Assembly: GCF_014898055.3 (NCBI RefSeq)
Contig: NW_023601433.1
Coordinates: 72,833,683 to 72,897,682, forward strand
Direction of reading: 5' to 3'
DNA from: Talpa occidentalis
Taxonomy: Eukaryota > Chordata > Mammalia > Eulipotyphla > Talpidae
DNA length: 64,000 bases
Below, in pieces: positions 54,321 through 63,950 of this stretch. How positions within the stretch are numbered: the stretch's first letter is position 1; each line of letters begins with the position of its first letter. The translations under genes and the position numbers were made by a program. The notes beneath the pieces are model-generated. The model ran no database searches and was not told the DNA's origin. It was given only the letters and a program-made list of their open reading frames with translations.

Positions 54321-54544
54321 GCAAGGGAGGTGTTCAGCCCGAATGATTGCTCTCTGGGAGGAAGGGTAGGGTGGGGGGCACTGAGTAGGTGGGGGTCTTT
54401 CTGCATTGTGGGTCCTGGTTGGTCAGACCCCAGGGGCTGCCCCTGGTAACTTCCAGAGGCACAGGGAACATTCATTTATGTTGCACTGAGTATGCTGGGC
54501 ACTGGGCTCAAACCCTGACAGCCCAGAGGCCCCTGTGACCCAGT

Positions 54545-54740
54545 AGCTCAAGGTGGAGCTCTGGAGTCAGCGGAATCTGGGTTTCCTATGTGAGTTTGAT
54601 TTCCTGGCTGTGTGTCCTTGGGCAAGTGACCACACCTCTCTGCACCTCAGTTCCAGTGTCTGTAAAATGGTGGGCGTAATGTGTCTCCCTCTTGTGGTTG
54701 TTGTGAAGATCTAGTAACAGGCTTAGTAGAGCCGGGACAC
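54545..54740 (+). mobile_element. MIR relic
   Basis: 'gctggagtcagcggaatctgggt'-like start (54555), then 'ggctgtgtgtccttgggcaagtgaccacacctctctgcacctcag' and 'tgtaaaatggtggg': full plus-sense MIR. Confidence 0.85.
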
Positions 54741-54809
54741 ACCGTCATACTCCCCAGAGTAGTCGTGTCTGTGAGTCTGTAGACATGTACTCGGTGGGAC
54801 TGAACTTCC

Positions 54810-55140
54810 GGCACCAGTTTGCTATGGACAAGCCATCTCCAAGCACGGTGGCTTCCAACACCAATCACGTATTCCCAGGTATTTGTGGGTGGCTGAGCTT
54901 CGCTTCACTAGGCTGGGATCAGCTGGTGGCACCAGCTGGTCTAGGCTGGACTCATGCAAGTGACTGGGCCTCAGCCCACCCAGGCGGGAGCCCTCCACAC
55001 GGCTTCTCCTCCATCTGGGACCAGCGCTGGCCGGGCGTGTTGTCTCCTGGTGAGGCTGAGGTATGCACAGTCATTGTCTATCCTTCCACCTACTATTCCA
55101 TGAAGGAGGAGAAAGGATTGTTCCCATTTTCCTGAGGAGG
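54810..55140 (-). mobile_element. MaLR/ERVL-type LTR relic
   Basis: 'ggtatttgtgggtggctgagcttcgcttcactaggctgggatcagctggtggcaccagctgg…ggactcatgcaagtgac' resembles reversed old LTRs that carry 'ctgtgggtcggctgg…ctcactcatgc'. Confidence 0.55.
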
Positions 55141-55239
55141 ACATTGTGATTTAGAGACAGGTGTCACTCACCATGCAGCTGAGCCCTGGACGCAGCAAAG
55201 ACCATGTTCTTCTCAACCACCAGTTGGCCTGAGCCACCA

Positions 55240-55695
55240 CTGACTGCAATACAGCTACTGTTTATTAAACACCTACTACACGCCGAGTGCTTTGCATGAG
55301 TAATCTTTCATCCAAAACAACGGTTGGCTGTGTGGGCATTTATATCTCCATTCGACAGAGGAGGAAGCTGAGACTCAGAGGCCAAGTGACCTGTCCAGAC
55401 TCTCATCACTAATAAGTAAGTGACACACTTGAGACTGAAACCCAGGTCCCTAAATCCAGGCTAATATGTCTTTGAACCTGAAGTTTCCTCTGCCTGTTCT
55501 CCTGTCTCTCTGTCTCTCTCTGTCTCTGTCTGTCAATCTGGAGCCAGCTTTTATGTCCATCAAAATAATAGGTGTTCCATAAATTATAATAGTAACAGTG
55601 CGCTATGAACCACGGTGGTGCTGTGCCCATTTTAAGGCTGGGGTAACTGAGCAGCAGAGGAGAGTAGTCTCTTCCTGGGCCACACAACTAGCTCT
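55240..55695 (-). mobile_element. Two MIR relics flanking a (TCTCTG)n run
   Basis: 55250-55450: 'acctactacacgccgagtgctttgcatgagtaatc…gaggaggaagctgagactcagaggccaag'. 55620-55690: 'tgcccattttaaggctggggtaactgagc'. Simple repeat at 55500-55530. Confidence 0.75.
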
Positions 55696-55726
55696 GGGCT
55701 GCCCTCTCTAACTGGAGATTTTGCAT

Positions 55727-55768
55727 CTGCATTGCTGAGGTCAAGGGGACACTGCTGAGGTCAAGGGG
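55727..55768 (+). repeat. 21-bp direct duplication
   Basis: GCTGAGGTCAAGGGG occurs at 55733 and 55754, a 21-base offset, from local slippage. Confidence 0.8.
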
Positions 55769-55969
55769 GCCCTCTGTTGTGCGTTGTGTCAGGAACTGGC
55801 TCTCTCTGGCTTCCTCTCTCCCCTCCCACGCCTGCCTCACTCCCCCTCTGACTGCCCTGCGCCTTTGCACGCTGGCGTCCAACTGCAGCAGGCTCCCCTG
55901 TGTCCCAAAGCACCCTGATGAGCTAATAGCAGGGTGCAGGGCCAAGAATGGTCTCCCCTGAACCCCACT

Positions 55970-56150
55970 GTGGGTTTCACCTGAGTGGACATTCCCCCTG
56001 ACTTGCTGAGCCTCATTCCCCATCTGTGCAATGGGTTGAGTCACACGCTCCAAGGGCCACTGTCAGCATCAAATTTGCTTACGCCGGGTCTTTGCACAGT
56101 AGCTGGCAAAGAGTAAGCGCTCAATAAATGTAAGCTATTGTTACTATCAG
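55970..56150 (+). mobile_element. MIR relic
   Basis: 'gacttgctgagcctcattccccatctgtgcaatgggttg…gcacagtagctggcaaagagtaagcgctcaataaatg': MIR core and terminus. Confidence 0.8.
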
Positions 56151-56579
56151 TTGAGCTCTGCCATATTTTTTTCACTCTGAGGGAAGATAAAAGGCTTAAA
56201 ATCATGGAAGCCGGCCGACTTAGTTCCCAAGCCATCATTCTGCAGACTGAGAAATTATCTAAGCTATCACAGACCCCAGGAGTGCGGAGATGCTACAGGC
56301 TTCCAGCTGTGGGCACAGCGAGGGGACAGTGCGGTGTCCAATGTCCTTATTGTCCAGTCTGAAGGCCAGGGAGCTTGGGGGACCCCAGGCCCACACAGCC
56401 AGATGCTGAGGAGTCAAGGCTGCTCTCACACCAGAAGCTTCTCAGCTCTTCCTCTGCCCTCATCTCAGGCCTCTTTGGACAGCATTTGGGGCTCGGTGGG
56501 GTGTCATAGGGAATAACAGCAGCCTGTTCCCTGCATGGGGAGCGAGTGAGAGAGAGAGAGAGCGAGCTGCGGAAGCAAT

Positions 56580-56830
56580 TCTCTGCGAAATCCCTGGGGG
56601 TTTGTGTCAAGGACAAAATAGTGTGTCCCCTGGGTAAATATAGTTAACACAGCTGCAAAACAGAATTTATTTCTTGTTTGAGATATCATTTTTAAAGTAT
56701 GGCATAGGGAGAGCTTTAAAAATGAAATTATAGCAGGCAATAAAAAACCTCATAGGCACTGTATTCAAATTATGCTATAGTAATAGGCCAAGTTCATAAA
56801 TAAACATCACGTGTTAACCCTTTGCTCAGT
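56580..56830. promoter_or_regulatory. Putative conserved noncoding block
   Basis: About 250 bp of repeat-free AT-rich DNA: GTAAATATAGTTAACACAGC, AAATGAAATTATAGCAGGCA, TATTCAAATTATGCTATAGT, GTTCATAAATAAACATCACG (forkhead-like). A (GAGA)n run (56546-56566) precedes it. 56150-56300 may be a smaller related block. Confidence 0.5.
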
Positions 56831-56834
56831 CTCC

Positions 56835-57130
56835 TGGGCAGACCCACGGGGGTCCAGCCAGGGGAGGTGGTTTGAAGCCGCGTTGGGAGCAAACGGAACT
56901 GCCTTCCTGGTGTTCCTCCTCTGGGTTCTCCTGGCCCTCCCCAGCCCTCCGTGATTCTTTGCTGAAATGAGGGGTGTGAGCGTCTACTGGGTTTGCAGAA
57001 ATGTGCTCCCCAGACTCTGGAGCAGGAGTGTTTTAGGGTCTGCATTAGGTAGGCCCCTCCCCAAGCTCTCAGCATTTCCCCCTCCTCTATCTATGCTATT
57101 ATATCACTGTTGTTTTCTCTTATTATATTT
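56835..57130. other. Unassigned, no gene
   Basis: No repeat or exon recognised. Confidence 0.4.
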
Positions 57131-57135
57131 CAGGC

Positions 57136-57332
57136 CAGTGGTTCTTCCCCACAGCTGGGATGATTTTGTCCCCAGTGAACATGTGACAATGTCTGGAGAT
57201 GTTTTTGGTGGTTGTAACTGAGAGGTGCTATCAACCTCTGATGCCTGGTGGATCAAGGCCAGGGGTGCTGCTCACACCCTCCAATGCACAGAACGACTCC
57301 CTTCACAAAGAATGAGCCACCCTCAGATGTCC
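57136..57332 (+). mobile_element. hAT-Charlie-type MITE relic
   Basis: CAGTGGTTCTTCCCCACAGC, 'catgtgacaatgtctggagatgtttttggtggttg', 'ggccaggggtgctgctcacaccctccaatgcacag' match a common mammalian MITE beginning cagtggttctcaac. Exact family name not assigned. Confidence 0.75.
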
Positions 57333-57650
57333 TTTCTGGGAAGCCAAGCCTCAGCATCGTTCCTTGTCAAGTGTCTGCCACCCTCTTTGAAATGTGGGAT
57401 TCAGTCTCTTAATCTCTGCTGAATTTCTATCACTCTGCCTACAGCTTGGCACACAGTAGGTCTTCAAGGTGGATTTGCTGAAATGTTGAGTGAATTAAAC
57501 CTCCTTTCCAGCTGTCTCTCAGTCAGCCTTTGTTCTTAGCCAGAAGATTGCTTTCCAGGGAAGCCTCCCTGAAGCCCCCACCTGAGGATACTGACCTCCT
57601 TCCCCCAGTAGGAGCTCACAAGAGACTCCTCTACTTCTCATCCCCCACCC
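57333..57650 (+). mobile_element. L2 relics
   Basis: 57333-57505 ends '…gcttggcacacagtaggtcttcaaggtggatttgctgaaatgttgagtgaa'. 57545-57650 has 'ccagggaagcctccctgaagcccccacctgagg'. Confidence 0.65.
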
Positions 57651-57654
57651 TTGT

Positions 57655-58205
57655 CTTTATACACATTTGCTTAGTTGGCACCACCTCAAAGCAGCTATCT
57701 TGCCTGCTAAAGTGGCCTCCCTCTTGTACTCTCTCACCCTCCTACTTCCACCCCAGTGTGGGTCAGCAGCTGAAATTATCTGGCTTGTGATGGGCTGGGT
57801 CTTAGTCACCAGTGGTCCCCGGTACCTGGTGCACCCAGTGCCTGATACCCCTGGACCTGAGGGGCTGCACAGTAAACTCTCGGGGGATTATCACAGACAG
57901 GAAAGCGCCTCCTGCCTGGGCCACCCCTCTGTCTTTGATATCCTCTCAAACCTCCTTTTTGGGAAAAGAGACTGTCCAGGGACTCTGGAACCTCTGAGCT
58001 CTCTCTGCACCTTTCTAGAATTTCCCGGAGAACCTTGCATATCACTCCCTCTCACTTCTCTACAAATGACGGGCATGGGGTGGGGGGTGGGGTGGGGGCA
58101 TCTATGCTCCCCCCAGGGCGTGTGTGTGTCAGGATCACCTCGTCCAGCTTTGTGTGCTCCACACCTGCAGAGCTGACCCTCTGCGGGAGGCTGTGCCCTG
58201 CGCTG
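57655..58205. other. Unassigned, no gene
   Basis: G-run at 58078-58098. The 169-codon opening (57667-58176) has no domain, and frames overlap on both strands. Confidence 0.4.
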
Positions 58206-58209
58206 TGCT

Positions 58210-58580
58210 TTTGTGAAAACTCCGCAGGAAATTAGGATTGAGCGCATGGGTAAGAGTTAACAGGAGACCTTCTAGAGCCCCTTCCAGTCCGGCATCTGAT
58301 ATCTCCATGATTTGAAGATGTCCAGCCTGGGCCATTTATCTGAGAAACTCTCTTCCCTGCCTCCCTTGGCACTTTTGTTAATTTAATAGCATTTAATTTA
58401 ATTTTGAAATGATTTTTTAAAAAAGGCTGTTGCCGCAGAAGCCCCAACCACCTCATTCCTCTTCCTCCCTGAGGCTGGAAATACATCTTATGGCTGAAGC
58501 CAGGCTTCTGGCCATATATGTCCCTTGGAGGGCCCACAGCCTTTTTGCAAAAAATGCTGAGTTTGCTCTCCACCCATGGG
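58210..58580. promoter_or_regulatory. Putative conserved noncoding block
   Basis: GAAATTAGGATTGAGCGCAT at the left, then TTGTTAATTTAATAGCATTT and AATTTAATTTTGAAATGATT at 58376-58420. Repeat-free. The 130-codon minus-strand opening across it has no domain. Confidence 0.45.
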
Positions 58581-58714
58581 GCATAATTACCTTTCTCCTC
58601 TCCTGAGCCCTCTGCACGTTCCAACCTGAGAAAGAAAGAAAGGACTGGAAACTAGACCAAGTTAGAGATTGACTCATGAGTTCTTGTCTCAGACAAAGAA
58701 ATCAGTATAATCCA

Positions 58715-58800
58715 GTAGACACAGGCATGTGCACACACAAGTGCACATGCATACACATGCATGCATGCACACACGTGAACACACATGTTCACACACATTC
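58715..58800 (+). repeat. CA/CATG-rich simple repeat
   Basis: GTGCACACACAAGTGCACAT and CATGCATGCATGCACACACG: alternating purine-pyrimidine, partly palindromic ATGCATGCAT. Confidence 0.9.
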
Positions 58801-59014
58801 TTTCATATTCTTTAGGTCTGAGTGGTCACAGATGGAGGCAACATCTAGATCTGAGCTTTACTGAACTTCCAAGATTTTCTTTTTTCCTGGAATGTCTTGG
58901 GCTTTTCCCCAGGGATATACCACATCAATGTCTTTGCTTCTTTTAATTATTTTCTTTTATTTTTGAACCAATTTTATGTGTGCTTGATTATTATAACTCA
59001 GCCTAGATTCTTCT

Positions 59015-59180
59015 ATTCATGCATCAGTTAATTTTTATTGAGATTCTACCTACATGTTCAGTAGGCAGATGGACACATGGTGAGGCAGATAGAGTGGACC
59101 CTGCCTTTAAGAGAGAGTGGGCCTGCCTAAGAGGGAAGACAGGTGAAGGGGGAGGTTCTTATGGGTAAATGTGGGAAGGG
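59015..59180 (-). mobile_element. L2 relic, diverged
   Basis: 'catcagttaatttttattgagattctacctacatgttcagtaggcag…gagtggaccctgcctttaagagagagtggg' in reverse L2 order. 58870-59010 and 59190-59810 are otherwise unassigned, with a hint of MLT-type LTR at 59385-59560. Confidence 0.5.
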
Positions 59181-59819
59181 AATATGGGGAAGAGGTGATG
59201 GGTAGGTGACATCTGAAGTCTTGGGGGAAGTACTTTCAAGAGAATAATCATGGATTATTCTCCCTCCATGTAATCAGGATAACTTTAGGCAAAAAGACAG
59301 AATGGAGGTGTCCAGGTGAATGAATCCTGGAACATCTAAACAAGTCTATGTACTTCTGTTATATGCAGAGTTCACCAGCTGTTCCCCAAATCTGTTTCGT
59401 CTTCTTCCAGGCCAGTGTATTCAAAGGCATTTCCCAGCCTCTCTTGCAGCTGGAATGGCCAGGAGATAAGTTCTTGTCAAATGCAAGTGGAGGTATTGTA
59501 TTTCACAAACTCAGTCCCTAAAGCCCCCCAGGTATCATCCTGCCACCAGGTTAATGCTCTCTCCTCCCACCAATTTAATTCAGATTAGTCAGGGGAGCTT
59601 GGACACTCTGAGCTAAGAATGGATGAGCCACAATATGGCAAGTATCTGGGTCTCTAGCACCTATTGGAGGAAAGTCATCCTAGAGAGTTGCCTGACCAGG
59701 AATGTGTCCACTTCAGTCAGCAAGATCTAGAGACAGATAACTACCATGGCTGACATTCATACACTTTGAGGTTTGTTTGTTACATCAGCTGACATTACTT
59801 TATCTCATATGTCCAAACC

Positions 59820-59990
59820 CTCCTGCCACATGTTTCTGTAAATTAAGTTTTATTAGAGGACAGTCTATGGCTGCTTTCCAGTTGTAACAGCAGCATTGAG
59901 TAGCTATGATAGAGACTGTATGGCTCAGAAAGCTTAAAATTTTTACTATCTGGTGCTTTTCGGAAAATATTTACTGACCCCAGCCTTGTT
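59820..59990 (-). mobile_element. MER20 relic
   Basis: Reverse-sense landmarks: 'ttctgtaaattaagttttattagaggacag', 'tatggctgctttccagttgtaacagcagcattgagtagctatgatagagactgtatggc', 'tggtgcttttcggaaaatatttactgacccc'. Confidence 0.8.
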
Positions 59991-60382
59991 ATGTCAAGCA
60001 TCTAGGTCAGAGCCAGAAACAATCTAGAGTCTTTTCCCACTTTCTAATACTATACTGGGTTCTTGGAAGAGGCAAGTCTGGGATGATCTGACTTGCTGCC
60101 CTGCCGTGGTGCTGGTTTTCTCTGCCCCTTTGGCTCTGTTCCTTGGACTTGGTAAATTAGGCCTGGAGGCTGAAAGAATGGTCGGGTAGTCAGTCTTCAA
60201 CCTCCTCAACTATGAGTTCTGACCCTCTGACTCATGTAATCCAGATTTGGGAGCTGACACCAGAGACAGCAGTGGACTTTCCCAGGGCCACCAGTGATGG
60301 AGAAGTCTTGCAGAGAAAACTGGGGGTGAAGGTGGGGGAGCAAATAAACTACTTCCTGGATAAAAAGAGCTGTTCATTTTTT

Positions 60383-60612
60383 AAAAAAGATTTTATTTAT
60401 TTTTGCATAGAAGAACTGGGGTGTAGGCCAGAGGTGCAGGGGTGAGAGGATTCACCAAAGGTAGAGTGGGGAAATACACTGCTGAGGGGAGCAGCGGGTG
60501 ATACAGGAGAGGTCTACTGTGCCATGTGGGTAGCTCCCTGACTGGGGATAGAACTCAGGCTATAGTGGTGATAGCTCTGGGACTTAAACCCTAGGCCACC
60601 AGGGAGGCCCTA
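60383..60612 (-). mobile_element. tRNA-derived SINE, internally deleted
   Basis: AAAAAGATTTTATTTATTTT, GAAGAACTGGGGTGTAGGCC, CACTGCTGAGGGGAGCAGCG, TAGCTCCCTGACTGGGGATA, head CTAGGCCACCAGGGAGGCCC. Lacks about 20 bases between GTGGGG and AAATACACTG. Flanks gttcatttttt / attcactttttt look like a target duplication. Confidence 0.88.
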
Positions 60613-60621
60613 TTCACTTTT

Positions 60622-61265
60622 TTTTGATTGAAGTAACATTGTTTATACTGTCATAGTTTTCAGGTGTATATCATTATAATTTGACATCTGTTTATATGGC
60701 ATTATAACCTCCACCAAAAGCCTAGCTACCATTCTTCCGTTCTTCCATCATGCAATTGACTTCTTTTACCTAATTTAACCTCCTGTAACCCTCTAGGAGC
60801 CACCATTTTATTGTCATAATGCAAATATTTGTTTTTGTTTTGTGTATTTATTTGTTTGGTTTTGTCTTCTAAAGAGTGATGTCACACTGGGCTTGTTTTT
60901 CTCCACTGTCTCAGTACAACATCCTCTAGGCCCATCCATGTTGTTGAAGTGGTAGAATTTCCTCTTTTTAATAGCAGAGTAGTACTCCATTGTGTATCTA
61001 CACCACATTTTCTTGATCCAGTTGTCCACCAGTGGACACTTAGATTACTTCCAACTCTTGTCTATTGAGAAAAATGCTAAAATGAACATGGGGGTACATA
61101 TATTTTCAAATTAGTGTTTTCATATTCTTCACATACATACCAGAAGTGGAATCACTGGATCATATGGTAGTTCTGTTCTAAATTTATTCTGAGGAATCTC
61201 CATACTGTTTTCAAATGGTTACCCCAGTTTACATGTCCACCATAGTGGGCAAAACTTTGCTTTTT
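60622..61265 (-). mobile_element. Ancient L1M
   Basis: 'gattgaagtaacattgtttatactgtcatagttttcaggtgtatatcattataatttgac', 'gcagagtagtactccattgtgtatctacaccacattttcttgatccag', 'gaatcactggatcatatggtag': reversed UTR and ORF2. Antisense frame gives [20 protein letters not shown]. Confidence 0.9.
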
Positions 61266-61367
61266 GCACATCTCCATGAAGACTTGTAAAACAACCAGAC
61301 CGCTTGCTATGGGCTAGGCACCCACTGACCCCTTCTGAAAAACCTCAAGCTATAAATTGCTGCTATT

Positions 61368-61798
61368 CAGCACTGTTTACAATAGCTAAGCTTTGGAAAC
61401 AACCCAAATGCCCAAAAATAGATGACTGGATCAAGAAGATGTGGTACATATATACCATGGAATATTACTCAGCATTCAAAAAAGATAAACACATGCAGTT
61501 TGCAGCAAGATGGATGGAGCTGGAAGGGATCATGCTCAGCGAAATAAGCCAAAAAGAAAAAGAAAAATACCGGATGGTCTCACTCATAGCAGGAATCTAG
61601 AAAACTTAAATAAGGGACCAGGAAAATGAATATAAGAAAGTGAAAATCAAAATCAACAAAAAACTATGAACCAGAGACACTTTTTGGGGGGTGGGGGGCG
61701 GGAGGGGAAGGATTGGGGTCAGAATGGGGCGTTTGCAATTGTATGGGGGAATATAAAAATAAAATTTAAAAAAAAAAAAAAGAAACTAAAAAAAAAAA
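61368..61798 (+). mobile_element. Young L1, 5'-truncated
   Basis: About 430 bp of L1 3' end with a perfect 14-bp target duplication aaattgctgctatt (61354-61367; 61799-61812). Carries the last ~75 ORF2 codons in frame to TAG (61598-61600), a G-rich UTR tract, AATAAAATTTAAA and an A-tail interrupted by GAAACT. Nearly identical to 5863-6284. Confidence 0.95.
61370..61600 (+). pseudogene. L1 ORF2p C-terminal remnant
   Basis: In-frame end of ORF2 ([20 protein letters not shown] … MVSLIAGI, stop). Only the extreme C-terminus; no catalytic domain. Codons upstream of 61368 belong to flanking DNA. Confidence 0.9.
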
Positions 61799-61804
61799 AA
61801 ATTG

Positions 61805-61930
61805 CTGCTATTGTCAGCACTCCATTTTATAGAGGGGACACCGGGGTCCAGAGAGGGGTTGACATGTTCAAGGTCCACTCTGTTGTGAAGCCAGGGTTTG
61901 AACTCAGCAGTGTGAGCTCAGAGCCCTCAC
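61805..61930 (-). mobile_element. MIR relic split by the L1
   Basis: 'ctccattttatagaggggacaccggggtccagagaggggttgacatgttcaaggtcc…gccagggtttgaactcagc': reverse MIR. The L1 inserted at its left edge. Confidence 0.75.
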
Positions 61931-62109
61931 CCTGGATGCTGCAATGCATGTCATCATTGCCCACTTTGAGCTCTGGAACATTCCCCTAGTCAGCATGGAT
62001 AGAGACAAGAGACCAAGGTGTACAGGTGGTCTTTTTTCACCCCTCCTCATCCCTTCCACCTCTCTGTGATCCTCAAAGCCCAGATGGTTCATCAATTTTG
62101 TTTGCATAT

Positions 62110-62660
62110 CCAACTTGAGACACTGTCATTTCATTAACTCAAGTGAGGGGCTCTTCATACGAGGTTGAGCTTCAATAATTCTCTTTAAAGTTACAGAGAA
62201 ATGTATGCTTAATTATATTTGCATATGAAAAATAGGGTCTAATTAGTTTGATTGATTATTATTTTAACCCTAATGGCATTTTGAGTATCTGTCCCAACTA
62301 ATAGCAAGTGTATCGCTAATAAATCATTGAATTTTTATGGCATGGTCTATTGAGCGGGCTTATGAAATATATTTTATTAATATCCTAGAATGTATTGAAA
62401 CTGATACAAGTCAAACAACTGCTCATTTATTAAACTGTTTAAATGTCAGTTTTATACAAGAGTAGTAATACAGGAAATATGTTCGTTCGGGAGACATCGG
62501 AAGGCCCCGGGTACTCAAATATTAGTTATCTTGGAAAAACATATTATGGAAATAAAAGTCCAATTATGTCATTTATTGTATTAAATAAATCTATATTGAC
62601 TAACATAAATGTTGCACATTAGCAGATGTACTTCCTTTTCAACTTTTTAATTCTCTGGGT
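62110..62660. promoter_or_regulatory. Strong conserved noncoding element candidate
   Basis: About 550 bp, repeat-free, AT-rich but free of simple runs. Sites visible: octamer ATTTGCAT (62217-62224), TCTAATTAG (62238-62246), PBX/HOX-like TGATTGAT (62249-62256), ATTTTATTAATATCC, GCTCATTTATTAAACTG, TCGCTAATAAATCATTGAA. Stops in all frames exclude coding. This density of homeodomain, POU and TALE-type sites is usual in developmental enhancers. Conservation is inferred, not observed. Confidence 0.55.
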
Positions 62661-62786
62661 TTGTGCTCTGGGCACAGTGGAGGTTTGAGTCTGGCGTCCA
62701 GGGCAACCTTTCTGGGCAAAGAGGCCATTAGGAGCTGGTCAGTTCTCCCCACTGTGGTCTGAGGCTGTCCTACCCCAAGATGTCAT

Positions 62787-63105
62787 TTTTTTTTTAAAAA
62801 TTAATTTTTTATTATAATTTTTGCATCATTGTTCATTTTTAAACAATGTTTGCTTCCCCCCTCCCCCTCAGGTGTAGTCCCCATAGAGTTTCCTTCCCCA
62901 ACGCACCCGTGCACCATCACCTCAGTCCCCTGGGCTCCTCCCTCCCTGCCCCCCTGCAGGATGTCTCTGGTTTATAATTGTCTGCTTGTTTTTGTTTTCC
63001 TCCTTCCTCTTACTGAGTCCTTTTCACCTTCCCCCTCTCTGCTCAGCTCCCCCTTCCTTGGGTGGGGCAAGGAACCTGGAACCTCCCCTTTCTATAGATA
63101 TCACG
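62787..63105 (-). mobile_element. L1 3' UTR fragment
   Basis: Starts with T-runs (reverse poly-A) then 'ctcaggtgtagtccccatagag…gcacccgtgcaccatcacctcagtccc', which parallels 27585-27650 of the L1 at 27530. No ORF2 part remains. Confidence 0.75.
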
Positions 63106-63179
63106 GTGTTACAGTTTGAGAAGCAAAGTCAAATTTTAGTTTTGACTCTATCAGGGTTGGAGGGGGTCAGTAGGGGTTA

Positions 63180-63810
63180 TTTAGTCACGTAGTTCTCAAC
63201 TGTTAAGGTGTATCAGAATTCCCAAGGATGCTGCTTATAATCCAGAGACCTGGTGCTTGCCCCGGTGTAGCAGCAGGAAGTCATGGAGCAGGATCTCTAC
63301 GATCTGAGCAGACAGGTAAAGGAGAGTCCTGGAGCCCTTAGTGGCTTTTCAGTGGCTTTTATTGACTTTTACCTGGTACTCGGCAGGCAGGGGTGGGGGT
63401 GGGGGCGGTTGTGTGTGCCAGGAGGCTGGCAGGCCTCCCAGCCCCCGGCAAGTCCTCACTCTTTCTGGGCTCTCTGGCGTTCTCATTCTTCTTGATCTTG
63501 CTTTATTCTCTCATTCTGCCACTCTTTCTCTCGTTCTCCTAGCATTCCCATGACGCCGCCCTTATAAGCCCAGTCTCAGCCCAGGTGTGCCCACCTATGC
63601 ATGCCCACACCCCACTCCAGGCGCCCGCCATCAGGAATGCATATAGGACCACGGGGACCCATCATCAATGTTAATGGTGTGAGGGTGTAAAAACCTGATG
63701 ATTTTTTCACTTACTCTACACCTGGAGACTCCAATTCCTCAGGCTGGGAGTATAGAGGTAAGGGTTTCTTGTATTTGTAACCCCTGGTGATCCCAAAGCG
63801 CGGTCATGTT
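63180..63810. mobile_element. MER5-like MITE split by a solo LTR
   Basis: 63183-63253 (CACGTAGTTCTCAACTGTTA, GGTGTATCAGAATTCCC) and 63726-63810 (GACTCCAATTCCTCAGGCTG, GTAACCCCTGGTGATCCCAA) are the two halves. Confidence 0.6.
63254..63720 (-). mobile_element. Solo LTR, copy 2 of the same ERV family
   Basis: A 467-bp element. On the minus strand it starts TGTAGAGTAAGTG and ends CCGGGGCAAGCA. Perfect 5-bp target duplication cctgg (63249-63253, 63721-63725). Minus-strand TATAAG at 63561-63566 and AATAAAAG at 63356-63363. Colinear with 14981-15396 over its length, longer mainly through a 3'-end segment and insertions in the middle. No internal retroviral genes flank it. Confidence 0.92.
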
Positions 63811-63814
63811 GGAA

Positions 63815-63950
63815 AACTGCTTTTCCAGTCCCTTGATTTTACAGAAGGGAAAAGTGAGACCCAGGGAGGAGACAGACTTTGCAAAAAAGTTTCAGAACTA
63901 GGATGCAAACATAGGAATCCTGATAGCTATTGGCTCTTTGTTCTTCCCAA
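63815..63950 (-). mobile_element. MIR relic
   Basis: 'cccttgattttacagaagggaaaagtgagacccagggagg…agaactaggatgcaaacataggaatcctg': reverse MIR. Confidence 0.75.

Noticed and set aside
57667..58176. 169-codon plus-strand opening
   Set aside because: Overlapped by minus-strand openings, no domain, and includes a G-run.
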